Shown: positions 28,801 through 43,000 of the stretch, piece by piece
How the letters are laid out: each line of letters begins with the position of its first letter
Numbering within the stretch: position 1 is the first letter of the stretch
Assembly: GCA_037013495.1 (NCBI GenBank)
Contig: CM072812.1
Location: forward strand, 59,180,938-59,244,937
DNA: 64,000 bases
Source: Hippophae tibetana
Taxonomy: Eukaryota > Streptophyta > Magnoliopsida > Rosales > Elaeagnaceae
Direction of reading: 5' to 3'
The notes under the pieces: generated by a model
The model's input: the letters and a program-made list of their open reading frames with translations, nothing else
Databases searched by the model: none
What the model was told of the DNA's origin: nothing
Program-made: the position numbers and the translations under genes

Positions 28801-29718
28801 AATTGTGTATCGAAACTACTATTGTAATATATCAAATGGAAAGTTGTTTCGATTTCTAAAAATGCAATAAAAGCATCAGTTCTGTTCTCAAAATTTTTGA
28901 AAACAAATTCCATTTTTTATGCAACTTACAATATCTTAAAGTTTGTTAACAGCATATTGCGTTCTTTTCGGCTCTTGTTCTTTAGGGTTCTAATTTAATC
29001 ATCTAAGCCTCGTTGTATGTAATTCAATCGTTACTATTTGTTTGAGTTCCTAGGTTATTCACCTATAGTTTACACATAATTTAGAATGGGAGCTTTGTTT
29101 GTTGAAAATCGGTTATATATCTTCATCTATCCTTTTTTGAATTTTAGAATTAAAAAAAATATTATTTAATTGTTTTCTACTTTCTTGAGTGAAAAATCAT
29201 AGTAAAAACAATGAAATTTAATCCTTCATCTCTTGTGTTTTCTTTCAATTTTGTTATCGTTGTTTTCATCTTTGGATTTCCTTTTGTAGTTTTTCTACAA
29301 ATTCTTCGTATATTTTCCTTTTCTTTTTTTTATGTGTCCTAAGCTATCTTTCTTCAAAAAAAAAATAGGAATGCTCAAGCATGTCACAATTTAACAAAAA
29401 AAAAGTTATTAATTGGGCTTGCAACTTGAAACTTTTAAAATTTCCAAATCGTGTATCGAAACTACTATTATAATATATCAAATGGAAAGTTGTTTCGATT
29501 TCTAAAAATGCAATAAAAGCAACAGTTCTGTTCTCAAAATTTTTGAACCCAAATTCCATTTTTTATGCAACTTACAATATCTTAAAGTTTGTTCACAGCA
29601 TATTGCGTTCTTTTCGGCTCTTGTTCTTTAGGGTTCTAATTTAATCATCTTAGCCTCGTTCTATGTAATTCAATCGTTACTATTTGTTTGAGTTCCTAGG
29701 TTATTCACCTATAGGTTA
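25879..29718. repeat. Satellite block, mixed monomer types, no clear HOR
   Basis: Monomer starts: 25879, 26528, 27172, 27782, 28428, 29073. The first two are D- and B-like (aaatattg with ctctagattt, then gacataatttataatggg), so they resemble the first 6.7 kb of the window more than their neighbours. The monomer at 27172 carries a deletion. I see no regular multi-monomer period here. Confidence 0.75.
27172..27781. repeat. Deletion-bearing satellite monomer (610 bp)
   Basis: This monomer is 36-37 bp shorter than the rest. Compared with monomer 29073, it lacks one copy of TTTCCTTTT and the sequence between the two copies, at about 27377-27385. The lost piece includes the TTTGTAG/CTACAAA dyad. 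Loss between short direct repeats fits replication slippage or single-strand annealing. No other monomer in the window has it, so it has not been amplified here. Confidence 0.9.
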
Positions 29719-32700
29719 CACATAATTTAGAATGGGAGCTTTGGTTGTTGAAAATAGGTTATATATCTTCATATATCCTTTTTTGAATTTTAGAATTAAA
29801 AAAAATACTATTTAATTGTTTTCTACTTTCTTGAGTGAAAAATCATAGTAAAAATAATGAAATTTAATCCTTCATCTCTTGTGTTTTCTATCAGTTTTGT
29901 TGTCGTTGGTTTCATCTTTGGATTTCCTTTTGTAGTTTTTCTACAAATTCTTCGTATCTTTTCTTTTTCTTTTTTTAAGGTGTCCTAATCTATCTTTCTT
30001 CAAAAAAAAATAGGAATGTTCAAGCATGTCACAATTTAAAAAAAAAAAGAAATTATTAATTGGGGTTGCAACTTTAAACTTTTAAAATTTTCAAATCGTG
30101 TATTGAAACTACTATTGTAATATATCAAATGGAAAGTTGTTTCGATTTCTAAAAATGCAATAAAAGCATCAGTTCTGTTCTCAAAATTTTTGAACCCAAA
30201 TTCCATTTTTTATGCAACTTACAATATCTTAAAGTTTGTTCACAGCATATTGCGTTCTTTTCGACTCTTGTTCTTTAGGGTTCTAATTTAATCATCTTAG
30301 CCTCGTTCTATGTAATTCAATCGTTACTATTTGTTTGAGTTCCTAGGTTATTCACCTATAGGTTTCACATAATTTAGAATGGGAGCTTGGGTTGTTGAAA
30401 ATAGGTTATATGTCTTCATCTATCCTTTTTTGAATTTTAGAATTAAAAAAAATATTATTTAATTGTTTTCTACTTTCTTGAGTGAAACATCATAGTAAAA
30501 AGCATGAAATTTAATCCTTCATCTCTTGTGTTTTCTTTCAATTTTGTCGTCGTTGTTTTAATCTTTGGATTTGCTTTCGTAGTTTTTCTTCAAATTCTTC
30601 GTATCTTTTCTTTTGCTTTTTTTATATGTCCTAATCTATCTTTCTTCTTCTACAAAATAGGAGTGCTGCAGCATGTCATAATTTAAAAAAAAGAAGTTAT
30701 TAATTGGGGTTGCAACTTTAAACTTTTAAAATTTCCAAATTGTGTATCGAAACTACTATTGTAATATATCAAATGGAAAGTTGTTTCGATTTCTAAAAAT
30801 GCAATAAAAGCATCAGTTCTGTTCTCAAAATTTTTGAAAACAAATTCCATTTTTTATGCAACTTACAATATCTTAAAGTTTGTTAACAGCATATTGCGTT
30901 CTTTTCGGCTCTTGTTCTTTAGGGTTCTAATTTAATAATCTAAGCCTCGTTCTATGTAATTCAATCGTTACTATTTGTTTGAGTTCCTAGGTTATTCACC
31001 TATAGTATACACATAATTTAGAATGGGAGCTTTGGTTGTTGAAAATAGGTTATATGTCTTCATCTATCCTTTTTTGAATTTTAGAATTAAAAAAAATATT
31101 ATTTAATTGTTTTCTACATTCTTGAGTGAAAAATCATAGCAAAAAGCATGAAATTTTATCCTTCATCTCTTGTGTTTTCTATCAGTTTTGTTGTCGTTGC
31201 TTTCATCTTTGGATTTCCTTTTGTAGTTTTTCTTCAAATTCTTCGTATCTTTTCTCTTGCTTTTTTTATATGTCCTAATCTATCTTTCTTCTTCTACAAA
31301 ATAGGAGTGCTGCAGCATGTCATAATTTAAAAAAAAGAAGTTATTAATTGGGGTTGCAACTTTAAAGTTTTAAAATTTCCAAATTGTGTATCGAAACTAC
31401 TTTTGTAATATATCAAATGGAAAGTTGTTTCGATTTCTAAAAATGCAATAAAAGCATCAGTTCTGTTCTCAAAATTTTTGAAAACAAATTCCATTTTTTA
31501 TGCAACTTACAATATCTTAAAGTTTGTTAACAGCATATTGCGTTCTTTTCGGCTCTTGTTCTTTAGGGTTCTAATTTAATAATCTAAGCCTCGTTCTATG
31601 TAATTCAATCGTTACTATTTGTTTGAGTTCCTAGGTTATTCACCTATAGTTTACACATAATTTAGAATGGGAGCTTTGGTTGTTGAAAATAGGTTATATA
31701 TCTTCATCTATCCTTTTTTGAATTTTAGAATTAAAAAAAATATTATTTAATTGTTTTCTACTTTCTTGAGTGAAAAATCATAGTAAAAATAATGAAATTT
31801 AATCCTTCATCTCTTGTGTTTTCTATCAGTTTTGTTGTCGTTGGTTTCATCTTTGGATTTCCTTTTGTAGTTTTTCTACAAATTCTTCGTATCTTTTCTT
31901 TTTCTTTTTTTAATGTGTCCTAATCTATCTTTCTTCAAAAAAAAAATAGGAATGTTCAAGCATGTCACAATTTAAAAAAAAAAGAAATTATTAATTGGGG
32001 TTGCAACTTTAAACTTTTAAAATTTTCAAATCGTGTATTGAAACTACTATTGTAATATATCAAATGGAAAGTTGTTTCGATTTCTAAAAATGCAATAAAA
32101 GCATCAGTTCTGTTCTCAAAAATTTTGAACCCAAATTCCATTTTTTATGCAACTTACAATATCTTAAAGTTTGTTCACAGCATATTGCGTTCTTTTCGGC
32201 TCTTGTTCTTTAGGGTTCTAATTTAATCATCTTAGCCTCGTTCTATGTAATTCAATCGTTACTATTTGTTTGAGTTCCTAGGTTATTCACCTATAGGTTT
32301 CACATAATTTAGAATGGGAGCTTGGGTTGTTGAAAATAGGTTATATGTCTTCATCTATCCTTTTTTGAATTTTAGAATTAAAAAAAATATTATTTAATTG
32401 TTTTCTACTTTCTTGAGTGAAACATCATAGTAAAAAGCATGAAATTTAATCCTTCATCTCTTGTGTTTTCTTTCAATTTTGTCGTCGTTGTTTTAATCTT
32501 TGGATTTGCTTTCGTAGTTTTTCTTCAAATTCTTCGTATCTTTTCTTTTGCTTTTTTTATATGTCCTAATCTATCTTTCTTCTTCTACAAAATAGGAGTG
32601 CTGCAGCATGTCATAATTTAAAAAAAAGAAGTTATTAATTGGGGTTGCAACTTTAAACTTTTAAAATTTCCAAATTGTGTATCGAAACTACTATTGTAAT

Positions 32701-33588
32701 ATATCAAATGGAAAGTTGTTTCGATTTCTAAAAATGCAATAAAAGCATCAGTTCTGTTCTCAAAATTTTTGAAAACAAATTCCATTTTTTATGCAACTTA
32801 CAATATCTTAAAGTTTGTTAACAGCATATTGCGTTCTTTTCGGCTCTTGTTCTTTAGGGTTCTAATTTAATCATCTAAGCCTCGTTCTATGTAATTCAAT
32901 CGTTACTATTTGTTTGAGTTCCTAGGTTATTCACCTATAGTATACACATAATTTAGAATGGGAGCTTTGGTTGTTGAAAATAGGTTATATGTCTTCATCT
33001 ATCCTTTTTTGAATTTTAGAATTAAAAAAATTATTATTTAATTGTTTTCTACATTCTTGAGTGAAAAATCATAGCAAAAAGCATGAAATTTTATCCTTCA
33101 TCTCTTGTGTTTTCTATCAGTTTTGTTGTCGTTGCTTTCATCTTTGGATTTCCTTTTGTAGTTTTTCTTCAAATTCTTCGTATCTTTTCTTTTGCTTTTT
33201 TTATATGTCCTAATCTATCTTTCTTCTTCTACAAAATAGGAGTGCTGCAGCATGTCATAATTTAAAAAAAAGAAGTTATTAATTGGGGTTGCAACTTTAA
33301 AGTTTTAAAATTTCCAAATTGTGTATCGAAACTACTTTTGTAATATATCAAATGGAAAGTTGTTTCGATTTCTAAAAATGCAATAAAAGCATCAGTTCTG
33401 TTCTCAAAATTTTTGAAAACAAATTCCATTTTTTATGCAACTTACAATATCTTAAAGTTTGTTAACAGCATATTGCGTTCTTTTCGGCTCTTGTTCTTTA
33501 GGGTTCTAATTTAATAATCTAAGCCTCGTTCTATGTAATTCAATCGTTACTATTTGTTTGAGTTCCTAGGTTATTCACCTATAGTTTA
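29719..33588. repeat. Higher-order repeat block, 3-mer (1,935 bp)
   Basis: Monomer starts: 29719, 30366, 31010, 31654, 32301, 32945. The three pairs 29719/31654, 30366/32301 and 31010/32945 are each exactly 1,935 bp apart and nearly identical. Members two and three both carry cttcttctacaaaatagg in place of the long A-run. The third member is chimeric: a catagcaaaaagc left side joined to that right side. Confidence 0.9.
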
Positions 33589-36500
33589 CACATAATTTAG
33601 AATGGGAGCTTTGGTTGTTGAAAATAGGTTATATGTCTTCATCTATCCTTTTTTGAATTTTAGAATTAAAAAAATTATTATTTAATTGTTTTCTACATTC
33701 TTGAGTGAAAAATCATAGCAAAAAGCATGAAATTTTATCCTTCATCTCTTGTGTTTTCTATCAGTTTTGTTGTAGTTAATTTCATCTTTGGATTTCCTTT
33801 TGTAGTTTTTCTACAAATTCTTCGTATCTTTTCTTTTTCTTTTTTTAATGTGTCCTAATCTATCTTTCTTCAAAAAAAAAATAGGAATGTTCAAGCATGT
33901 CACAATTTAAAAAAAAAGAAGTTATTAATTGGGGTTGCAACTTTAAACTTTTAAAATTTTCAAATCGTGTATCGAAACTACTATTTTAATATATCAAATG
34001 GATAGTTGCTTCGATTTCTAAAAATGCAATAAAAGCATCAGTTCTGTTCTCAAAATTTTTGAACCCAAATTCCATTTTTTATGCAACTTACAATATCTTA
34101 AAGTTTGTTCACAGCATATTGCGTTCTTTTTGGCTCTTGTTCTTTAGGGTTCTAATTTAATCATCTTAGCCTCGTTCTATGTAATTCAATCGTTACTATT
34201 TGTTTGAGTTCCTAGGTTATTCACCTATAGGTTACACATAATTTAGAATGGGAGCTTTGGTTGTTGAAAATAGGTTATATATCTTCATCTATCCTTTTTT
34301 GAATTTTAGAATTAAAAAAAATATTATTTAATTGTTTTCTACTTTCTTGAGTGAAAAATCATAGTAAAAATAATGAAATTTAATCCTTCATCTCTTGTGT
34401 TTTCTATCAGTTTTGTTGCCGTTGGTTTTAATCTTTGGATTTCCTTTTGTAGTTTTTCTACAAATTCTTCGTATCTTTTCTTTTTCTTTTTTTAATATGT
34501 CCAAATCTATCTTTCTTCAAAAAAAAAAATAGGAATATTCAAGCATGTCACAATTTAAAAAAAAAGAAGTTATTAATTGGGGGTGCAACTTTAAATTTTT
34601 AAAATTTTCAAATCGTGTATCGAAACTACTATTGTAATATAACAAATGGAAAGTTGTTTCGATTTCTAAAAATGCAATAAAAGCATCAGTTCTGTTCTCA
34701 AAATTTTTGAACCCAAATTCCATTTTTTATGCAACTTACAATATCTTAAAGTTTGTTCACAGCATATTGCGTTCTTTTCGGCTCTTGTTCTTTAGGGTTC
34801 TAATTTAATCATCTTAGCCTCGTTCTATGTAATTCAATCGTTACTATTTGTTTGAGTTCCTAGGTTATTCACCTATAGGTTTCACATAATTTAGAATGGG
34901 AGCTTGGGTTGTTGAAAATAGGTTATATGTCTTCATCTATCCTTTTTTGAATTTTAGAATTAAAAAAAATATTATTTAATTGTTTTCTACTTTCTTGAGT
35001 GAAACATCATAGTAAAAAGCATGAAATTTAATCCTTCATCTCTTGTGTTTTCTTTCAATTTTGTCGTCGTTGTTTTAATCTTTGGATTTGCTTTCGTAGT
35101 TTTTCTTCAAATTCTTCGTATCTTTTCTTTTGCTTTTTTTATGTCTCCTAATCTATCTTTCTTCTTCTACAAAATAGGAGTGCTGCAACATGTCACAATT
35201 TAAAAAAAAGAAGTTATTAATTGGGGTTGCAACTTTAAACTTTTAAAATTTCCAAATTGTGTATCGAAACTACTATTGTAATATATCAAATGGAAAGTTT
35301 TTTCGATTTCTAAAAATGCAATAAAAGCATCAGTTCTGTTCTCAAAATTTTTGAAAACAAATTCCATTTTTTATGCAACTTACAATATCTTAAAGTTTGT
35401 TAACAGCATATTGCGTTCTTTTCGGCTCTTGTTCTTTAGGGTTCTAATTTAATCATCTAAGCCTCGTTCTATGTAATTCAATCGTTACTATTTGTTTGAG
35501 TTCCTAGGTTATTCACCTATAGTTTACACATAATTTAGAATGGGAGCTTTGGTTGTTGAAAATAGGTTATATGTCTTCATCTATCCTTTTTTGAATTTTA
35601 GAATTAAAAAAAATATTATTTAATTGTTTTCTACATTCTTGAGTGAAAAATCATAGCAAAAAGCATGAAATTTTATCCTTCATCTCTTGTGTTTTCTTTC
35701 AATTTTGTTATCGTTGTTTTCATCTTTGGATTTCCTTTTGTAGTTTTTCTACAAATTCTTCGTATATTTTCCTTTTCTTTTTTTTATGTGTCCTAATCTA
35801 TCTTTCTTCAAAAAAAAATAGGAATGCTCAAGCATGTCACAATTTAACAAAAAAAGAAGTTATTAATTGGGGTTGCAACTTTAAACTTTTAAAATTTCCA
35901 AATAGTGTATCGAAACTACTATTATAATATATCAAATGGAAAGTTGTTTCGATTTCTAAAAATGCAATAAAAGCATCAGTTCTGTTCTCAAAATTTTTGA
36001 ACCCAAATTCCATTTTTTATGCAACTTACAATATTTTAAAGTTTGTTCACAACATATTGCGTTCTTTTCGGCTCTTGTTCTTTAGGGTTCTAATTTATTC
36101 ATCTTAGCCTCGTTCTATGTAATTCAATCGTTACTATTTGTTTGAGTTCCTAGGTTATTCACCTATAGGTTACACATAATTTTGAATGGGAGCTTTCGTT
36201 GTTGAAAATAGGTTATATATCTTCATCTATCCTTTTTTGAATTTTAGAATTAAAAAAAATATTATTTAATTGTTTTCTACTTTCTTGAGTGAAAAATCAT
36301 AGTAAAAATAATGAAATTTAATCATTCATCTCTTGTGTTTTCTATCAGTTTTGTTGTCGTTGGTTTCATCTTTGGATTTCCTTTTGTAGTTTTTCTACAA
36401 ATTCTTCGTATCTTTTCGTTTTCGTTTTTTTATGTGTCCTAATCTATCTTTCTTCAAAAAAAAAAAATAGGAATGCTCAAGCATGTCACAATTTAAAAAA

Positions 36501-38762
36501 AAAGAAGTTATTAATTGGGGTTGCAACTTTAAACTTTTAAAATTTCCAAATCGTGTATCGAAACTACTATTATAATATATCAAATGGAAAGTTGTTTCGA
36601 TTTCTAAAAATGCAATAAAAGCATCAGTTCTGTTCTCAAAATTTTTGATCCCAAATTCCATTTTTTATGCAACTTACAATATCTTAAAGTTTGTTAACAG
36701 CATATTGCGTTCTTTTCGGCTCTTGTTCTTTAGGGTTCTAATTTAATCATCTAAGCCTCGTTCTATGTAATTCAATCGTTACTATTTGTTTGAGTTCCTA
36801 GGTTATTCACCTATAGTTTACACATAATTTAGAATGGGAGCTTTGGTTGCTGAAAATAGGTTATATATCTTCATCTATCCTTTTTTGAATTTTAGAATTA
36901 AAAAAAATATTATTTAATTGTTTTCTACTTTCTTGAGTGAAAAATCATAGTAAAAATAATGAAATTTAATCCTTCATCTCTTGTGTTTTCTATCAGTTTT
37001 GTTGTCGTTGGTTTCATCTTTGGATTTCCTTTTGTAGTTTTTCTACAAATTCTTCGTATCTTTTCTTTTTCTTTTTTTAATTTGTCCTAATCTATCTTTC
37101 TTCAAAAAAAAAAATAGGAATGCTCAAGCATGTCACAATTTCAAAAAAAAAGAAGTTATTAATTGGGGTTGCAACTTTAAATTTTTAAAATTTCCAAATC
37201 GTGTATCGAAACTACTATTGTAATATAACAAATGGAAAGTTGTTTCGATTTCTAAAAATGCAATAAAAGCATCAGTTCTGTTCTCAAAATTTTTGAACCC
37301 AAATTCCATTTTTTATGCAACTTACAATATCTTAAAGTTTGTTCACAGCATATTGCGTTCTTTTCGGCTCTTGTTCTTTAGGGTTCTAATTTAATCATCT
37401 TAGCCTCGTTCTATGTAATTCAATCGTTACTATTTGTTTGAGTTCCTAGGTTATTCACCTATAGGTTTCACATAATTTAGAATGGGAGCTTGGGTTGTTG
37501 AAAATAGGTTATATGTCTTCATCTATCCTTTTTTGAATTTTAGAATTAAAAAAAATATTATTTAATTGTTTTCTACTTTCTTGAGTGAAACATCATAGTA
37601 AAAAGCATGAAATTTAATCCTTCATCTCTTGTGTTTTCTTTCAATTTTGTCGTCGTTGTTTTAATCTTTGGATTTGCTTTCGTAGTTTTTCTTCAAATTC
37701 TTCGTATCTTTTCTTTTGCTTTTTTTATGTCTCCTAATCTATCTTTCTTCTTCTACAAAATAGGAGTGCTGCAACATGTCACAATTTAAAAAAAAGAAGT
37801 TATTAATTGGGGTTGCAACTTTAAACTTTTAAAATTTCCAAATTGTGTATCGAAACTACTATTGTAATATATCAAATGGAAAGTGGTTTCGATTTCTAAA
37901 AATGCAATAAAAGCATCAGTTCTGTTCTCAAAATTTTTGAAAACAAATTCCATTTTTTATGCAACTTACAATATCTTAAAGTTTGTTAACAGCATATTGC
38001 GTTCTTTTCGGCTCTTGTTCTTTAGGGTTCTAATTTAATCATCTAAGCCTCGTTCTATGTAATTCAATCGTTACTATTTGTTTGAGTTCCTAGGTTATTC
38101 ACCTATAGTTTACACATAATTTAGAATGGGAGCTTTGGTTGTTGAAAATAGGTTATATATCTTCATCTATCCTTTTTTGAATTTTAGAATTAAAAAAAAT
38201 ATTATTTAATTTTTTTCTACTTTCTTTAGTGAAAAATCATAGTAAAAACAATGAAATTTAATCCTTCATCTCTTGTGTTTTCTATCAGTTTTGTTATCGT
38301 TGTTTTTAATCTTTGGATTTCCTTTTGTAGTTTTTCTACAAATTCTTCGTATATTTTCCTTTTCTTTTTTTAATGTGTCCAAATCTATCTTTCTTCAAAA
38401 AAAAAAAATAGGAATATTCAAGCATGTCACAATTTAAAAAAAAAGAAGTTATTAATTGGGGTTGCAACTTTAAATTTTTAAAATTTTCAAATCGTGTATC
38501 GAAACTACTATTGTAATATATCTAATGGAAAGTTGTTTCGATTTCTAAAAATGCAATAAAAGCATCAGTTCTGTTCTCAAAATTTTTGAACCCAAATTCC
38601 ATTTTTTATGCAACTTACCAATATCTTGAATTTTGTTAACACCATATTGTGTTGTTTTCGGCTATTGTTCTTTAGGGTTATAATTTAATCATCTGAGCCT
38701 CGTTTTATGTAATTCAATCGTTACTCTTTATTTGAGTTCCTAGGTTATTCACCTATAGGTTA
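33589..38762. repeat. Satellite block with 4-mer repetition (2,586 bp)
   Basis: Monomer starts: 33589, 34235, 34883, 35527, 36173, 36821, 37469, 38113. The pairs 34235/36821 and 34883/37469 are each 2,586 bp apart. The second pair shares the rare atgtctcctaatc and gctgcaacatg variants. The intervening monomers are less well matched. Monomer 35527 is chimeric, with a catagcaaaaagc left part and a C-like middle. Confidence 0.78.
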
Positions 38763-40053
38763 CACATAATTTAAAATGGGAGCTTTGGTTTTTGAAAATA
38801 GGTTATATGTCTTCATCTATCCTTTTTTGAATTTTAGAATTAAAAAAATTATTCTTTAATTGTTTTCTACTTTCTTGAGTGAAAAATCATAGTAAAAAGC
38901 ATGAAATTTTATCCTTCATCTCTTGTGTTTTCTATCAATTTTGTTGTCGTTGGTTTCATCTTTGGATTTCCTTTTGTAGTTTTTCTAAAAATTCTTCGTA
39001 TCTTTTCTTTTTCTTTTTTTATGTGTCCTAATCTATCTTTCTTCAAAAAAAAATAGGAATGCTCCAGCATGTCACAGTTTAATAAAGAAGAAGTTATTAA
39101 TTGGGGTTGCAACTTTAAACTTTTTAAATTACCAAATCGTGTATCCAAACTATTTTTTATAATATATCAAATGGAAAGTTGTTTCGATCTCTAAAAATGT
39201 AACAAGGCATTAGTTCTGGTCACAAATTTTTTGAACCCAAATTCCAATTTTTATGCAACTTACCAATATCTTAAAGTTTGTTCACACCATATTGCGTTGT
39301 TTTCGTCTCTTGTTCTTTAGGGTTCTAATTTAATCGTCTTAGCCTCGTTCTATGTAATTCAATCGTTACTATTTATTTGAGTTCATAGGTTATTCACCTA
39401 TACGTTAGACATAAGTTATAATGGGAGCTTTGATTGTTGAAAATAGGTTATATGTCTTCATCTATCCTTTTTTGAATTTTAGAATTAAAAAAATTATTAT
39501 TTAATTGTTTTCTACTTTCTTGAGTGAAAAATCATAGCAAAAAGCATGAAATTTTATCCTTCATCTCTTGTGTTTTCTATCAGTTTTGTTGTCGTTGGTT
39601 TCATCTTTGGATTTCCTTTTGTAGTTTTTCTACAAATTCTTCGTATCTTTTCTTTTTCGTTTTTTTATGTGTCCTAATCTATCTTTCTTAAAAAAAAAAA
39701 TAGGAATGCTCAAGCATGTCACAATTTTAAAAAAAAGAAGTTATTAATTGGGGTTGCAACTTTAAACTTTTAAAATTTCCAAATCGTGTATCGAAACTAC
39801 TATTATAATATATCAAATGGAAAGTTGTTTCGATTTCTAAAAATGCAATCAAAGCATCAGTTCTGTTCTCAAAATTTTTGATCCCAAATTCCATTTTTTA
39901 TGCAACTTACAATATCTTAAAGTTTGTTCACAGCATATTGCGTTCTTTTCGACTCTTGTTCTTTAGGGTTCTAATTTAATCATCTTAGCCTCGTTCTATG
40001 TAATTCAATCGTTACTATTTGTTTGAGTTCCTAGGTTATTCACCTATAGGTTA
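38763..40053. repeat. Satellite A-B monomer pair like the start of the window
   Basis: Monomers at 38763 and 39408 carry the A-type (aaaatgggag, gtttttgaaaa) and B-type (gacataagttataatggg) marks of the 4-mer HOR at 1-6751, some 33 kb away. They include the shared insertion-like block with aataaagaagaag and aacaaggcattag. They look like a displaced fragment of that HOR. Confidence 0.8.
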
Positions 40054-43000
40054 CACATAATTTAGAATGGGAGCTTTGGTTGTTGAAAATAGGTTATATA
40101 TCTTCATCTATCCTTTTTTGAATTTTAGAATTAAAAAAAATATTATTTAATTGTTTTCAACTTTCTTGAGTGAAAAATCATAGTAAAAACAATGAAATTT
40201 AATCCTTCATCTCTTGTGTTTTCTTTCAATTTTGTTATCGTTGTTTTCATCTTTAGATTTCCTTTTGTAGTTTTTCTTCAAATTCTTCGTATCTTTTCTT
40301 TTTCTTTTTTTTTTATGTGTTCTAATCTATCTTTCTTCTTCAAAAAAATAGGAGTGCTGAAGCATGTCACAATTTAAAAAAAAAGAAGTTATTAATTGGG
40401 GGTGCAACTTTAAATTTTTAAAATTTCCAAATCGTGTATCGAAACTACAATTATAATATATCAAATGGAAAGTTGTTTCGATTTCTAAAAATGCAATAAA
40501 AGCATCAGTTATGTTCTCAAAATTTTTGAACCCAGATTCCATTTTTTATGCAACTTACAATATCTTAAAGTTTGTTCACAGCATATTGCGTTCTTTTCGG
40601 CTCTTGTTCTTTAGGGTTCTAATTTAATCATCTTAGCCTCGTTCTATGTAATTCAATCATTACTATTTGTTTGAGTTCCTAGGTTATTCACCTATAGGTT
40701 TCACATAATTTAGAATGGGAGCTTGGGTTGTTGAAAATAGGTTATATGTCTTCATCTATCCTTTTTTGAATTTTAGAATTAAAAAAAATATTATTTAATT
40801 GTTTTCTACTTTCTTGAGTGAAACATCATAGTAAAAAGCATGAAATTTAATCCTTCATCTCTTGTGTTTTCTTTCAATTTTGTCGTCGTTGTTTTAATCT
40901 TTGGATTTGCTTTCGTAGTTTTTCTTCAAATTCTTCGTATCTTTTCTTTTGCTTTTTTTTATGTGTCCTAATCTATCTTTCTTCTTCTACAAAATAGGAG
41001 TGCTGCAGCATGTCATAATTTAAAAAAAAGAAGTTATTAATTGGGGTTGCAACTTTAAACTTTTAAAATTTCCAAATTGTGTATCGAAACTACTATTGTA
41101 ATATATTAAATGGAAAGTTGTTTCGATTTCTAAAAATGCAATAAAAGCATCAGTTCTGTTCTCAAAATTTTTGAAAACAAATTCCATTTTTTATGCAACT
41201 TACAATATCTTAAAGTTTGTTAACAGCATATTGCGTTCTTTTCGGCTCTTGTTTTTTAGGGTTCTAATTTAATCATCTAAGCCTCGTTGTATGTAATTCA
41301 ATCGTTACTATTTGTTTGAGTTCCTAGGTTATTCACCTATAGTTTACACATAATTTAGAATGGGAGCTTTGGTTGTTGAAAATAGGTTATATATCTTCAT
41401 CTATCCTATTTTGAATTTTAGAATTAAAAAAAATATTATTTAATTGTTTTCTACTTTCTTTAGTGAAAAATCATAGTAAAAACAATGAAATTTAATCCTT
41501 CATCTCTTGTGTTTTCTTTCAATTTTGTTATCGTTGTTTTCATCTTTGGATTTCCTTTTGTAGTTTTTCTACAAATTCTTCGTATATTTTCCTTTTCTTT
41601 TTTTTATGTGTCCTAAGCTATCTTTCTTCAAAAAAAAAATAGGAATGCTCAAGCATGTCACAATTTAACAAAAAAAAAGTTATTAATTGGGCTTGCAACT
41701 TTAAACTTTTAAAATTTTCAAATCGTGTATTGAAACTACTATTGTAATATATCAAATGGAAAGTTGTTTCGATTTCTAAAAATGCAATAAAAGCATCAGT
41801 TCTGTTCTCAAAATTTTTGAACCCAAATTCCATTTTTTATGCAACTTACAATATCTTAAAGTTTGTTCAAAGCATATTGCGTTCTTTTCGGCTCTTGTTC
41901 TTTAGGGTTCTAATTTAATCATCTTAGCCTCGTTCTATGTAATTCAATCATTACTATTTGTTTGAGTTCCTAGGTTATTCACCTATAGGTTTCACATAAT
42001 TTAGAATGGGAGCTTGGGTTGTTGAAAATAGGTTATATGTCTTCATCTATCCTTTTTTGAATTTTAGAATTAAAAAAAATATTATTTAATTGTTTTCTAC
42101 TTTCTTGAGTGAAACATCATAGTAAAAAGCATGAAATTTAATCCTTCATCTCTTGTGTTTTCTTTCAATTTTGTCGTCGTTGTTTTAATCTTTGGATTTG
42201 CTTTCGTAGTTTTTCTTCAAATTCTTCGTATCTTTTCTTTTGCTTTTTTTTATGTGTCCTAATCTATCTTTCTTCTTCTACAAAATAGGAGTGCTGCAGC
42301 ATGTCACAATTTAAAAAAAAGAAGTTATTAATTGGGGTTGCAACTTTAAATTTTTAAAATTTCCAAATTGTGTATCGAAACTACTATTGTAATATATCAA
42401 ATGGAAAGTTGTTTCGATTTCTAAAAATGCAATAAAAGCATCAGTTCTGTTCTCAAAATTTTTGAAAACAAATTCCACTTTTTATGCAACTTACAATATC
42501 TTAAAGTTTGTTAACAGCATATTGCGTTCTTTTCGGCTCTTGTTCTTTAGGGTTCTAATTTAATCATCTAAGCCTCGTTGTATGTAATTCAATCGTTACT
42601 ATTTGTTTGAGTTCCTAGGTTATTCACCTATAATTTACACATAATTTAGAATGGGAGCTTTGGTTGTTGAAAATAGGTTATATATCTTCATCTATCCTTT
42701 TTTGAATTTTAGAATTAAAAAAAATATTATTTAATTGTTTTCTACTTTCTTTAGTGAAAAATCATAGTAAAAACAATGAAATTTAATCCTTCATCTCTTG
42801 TGTTTTCTTTCAATTTTGTTATCGTTGTTTTCATCTTTGGATTTCCTTTTGTAGTTTTCCTACAAATTCTTCGTATATTTTCCTTTTCTTTTTTTTATGT
42901 GTCCTAAGCTATCTTTCTTCAAAAAAAAAATAGGAATGCTCAAGCATGTCACAATTTAACAAAAAAAAGTTATTAATTGGGCTTGCAACTTTAAACTTTT

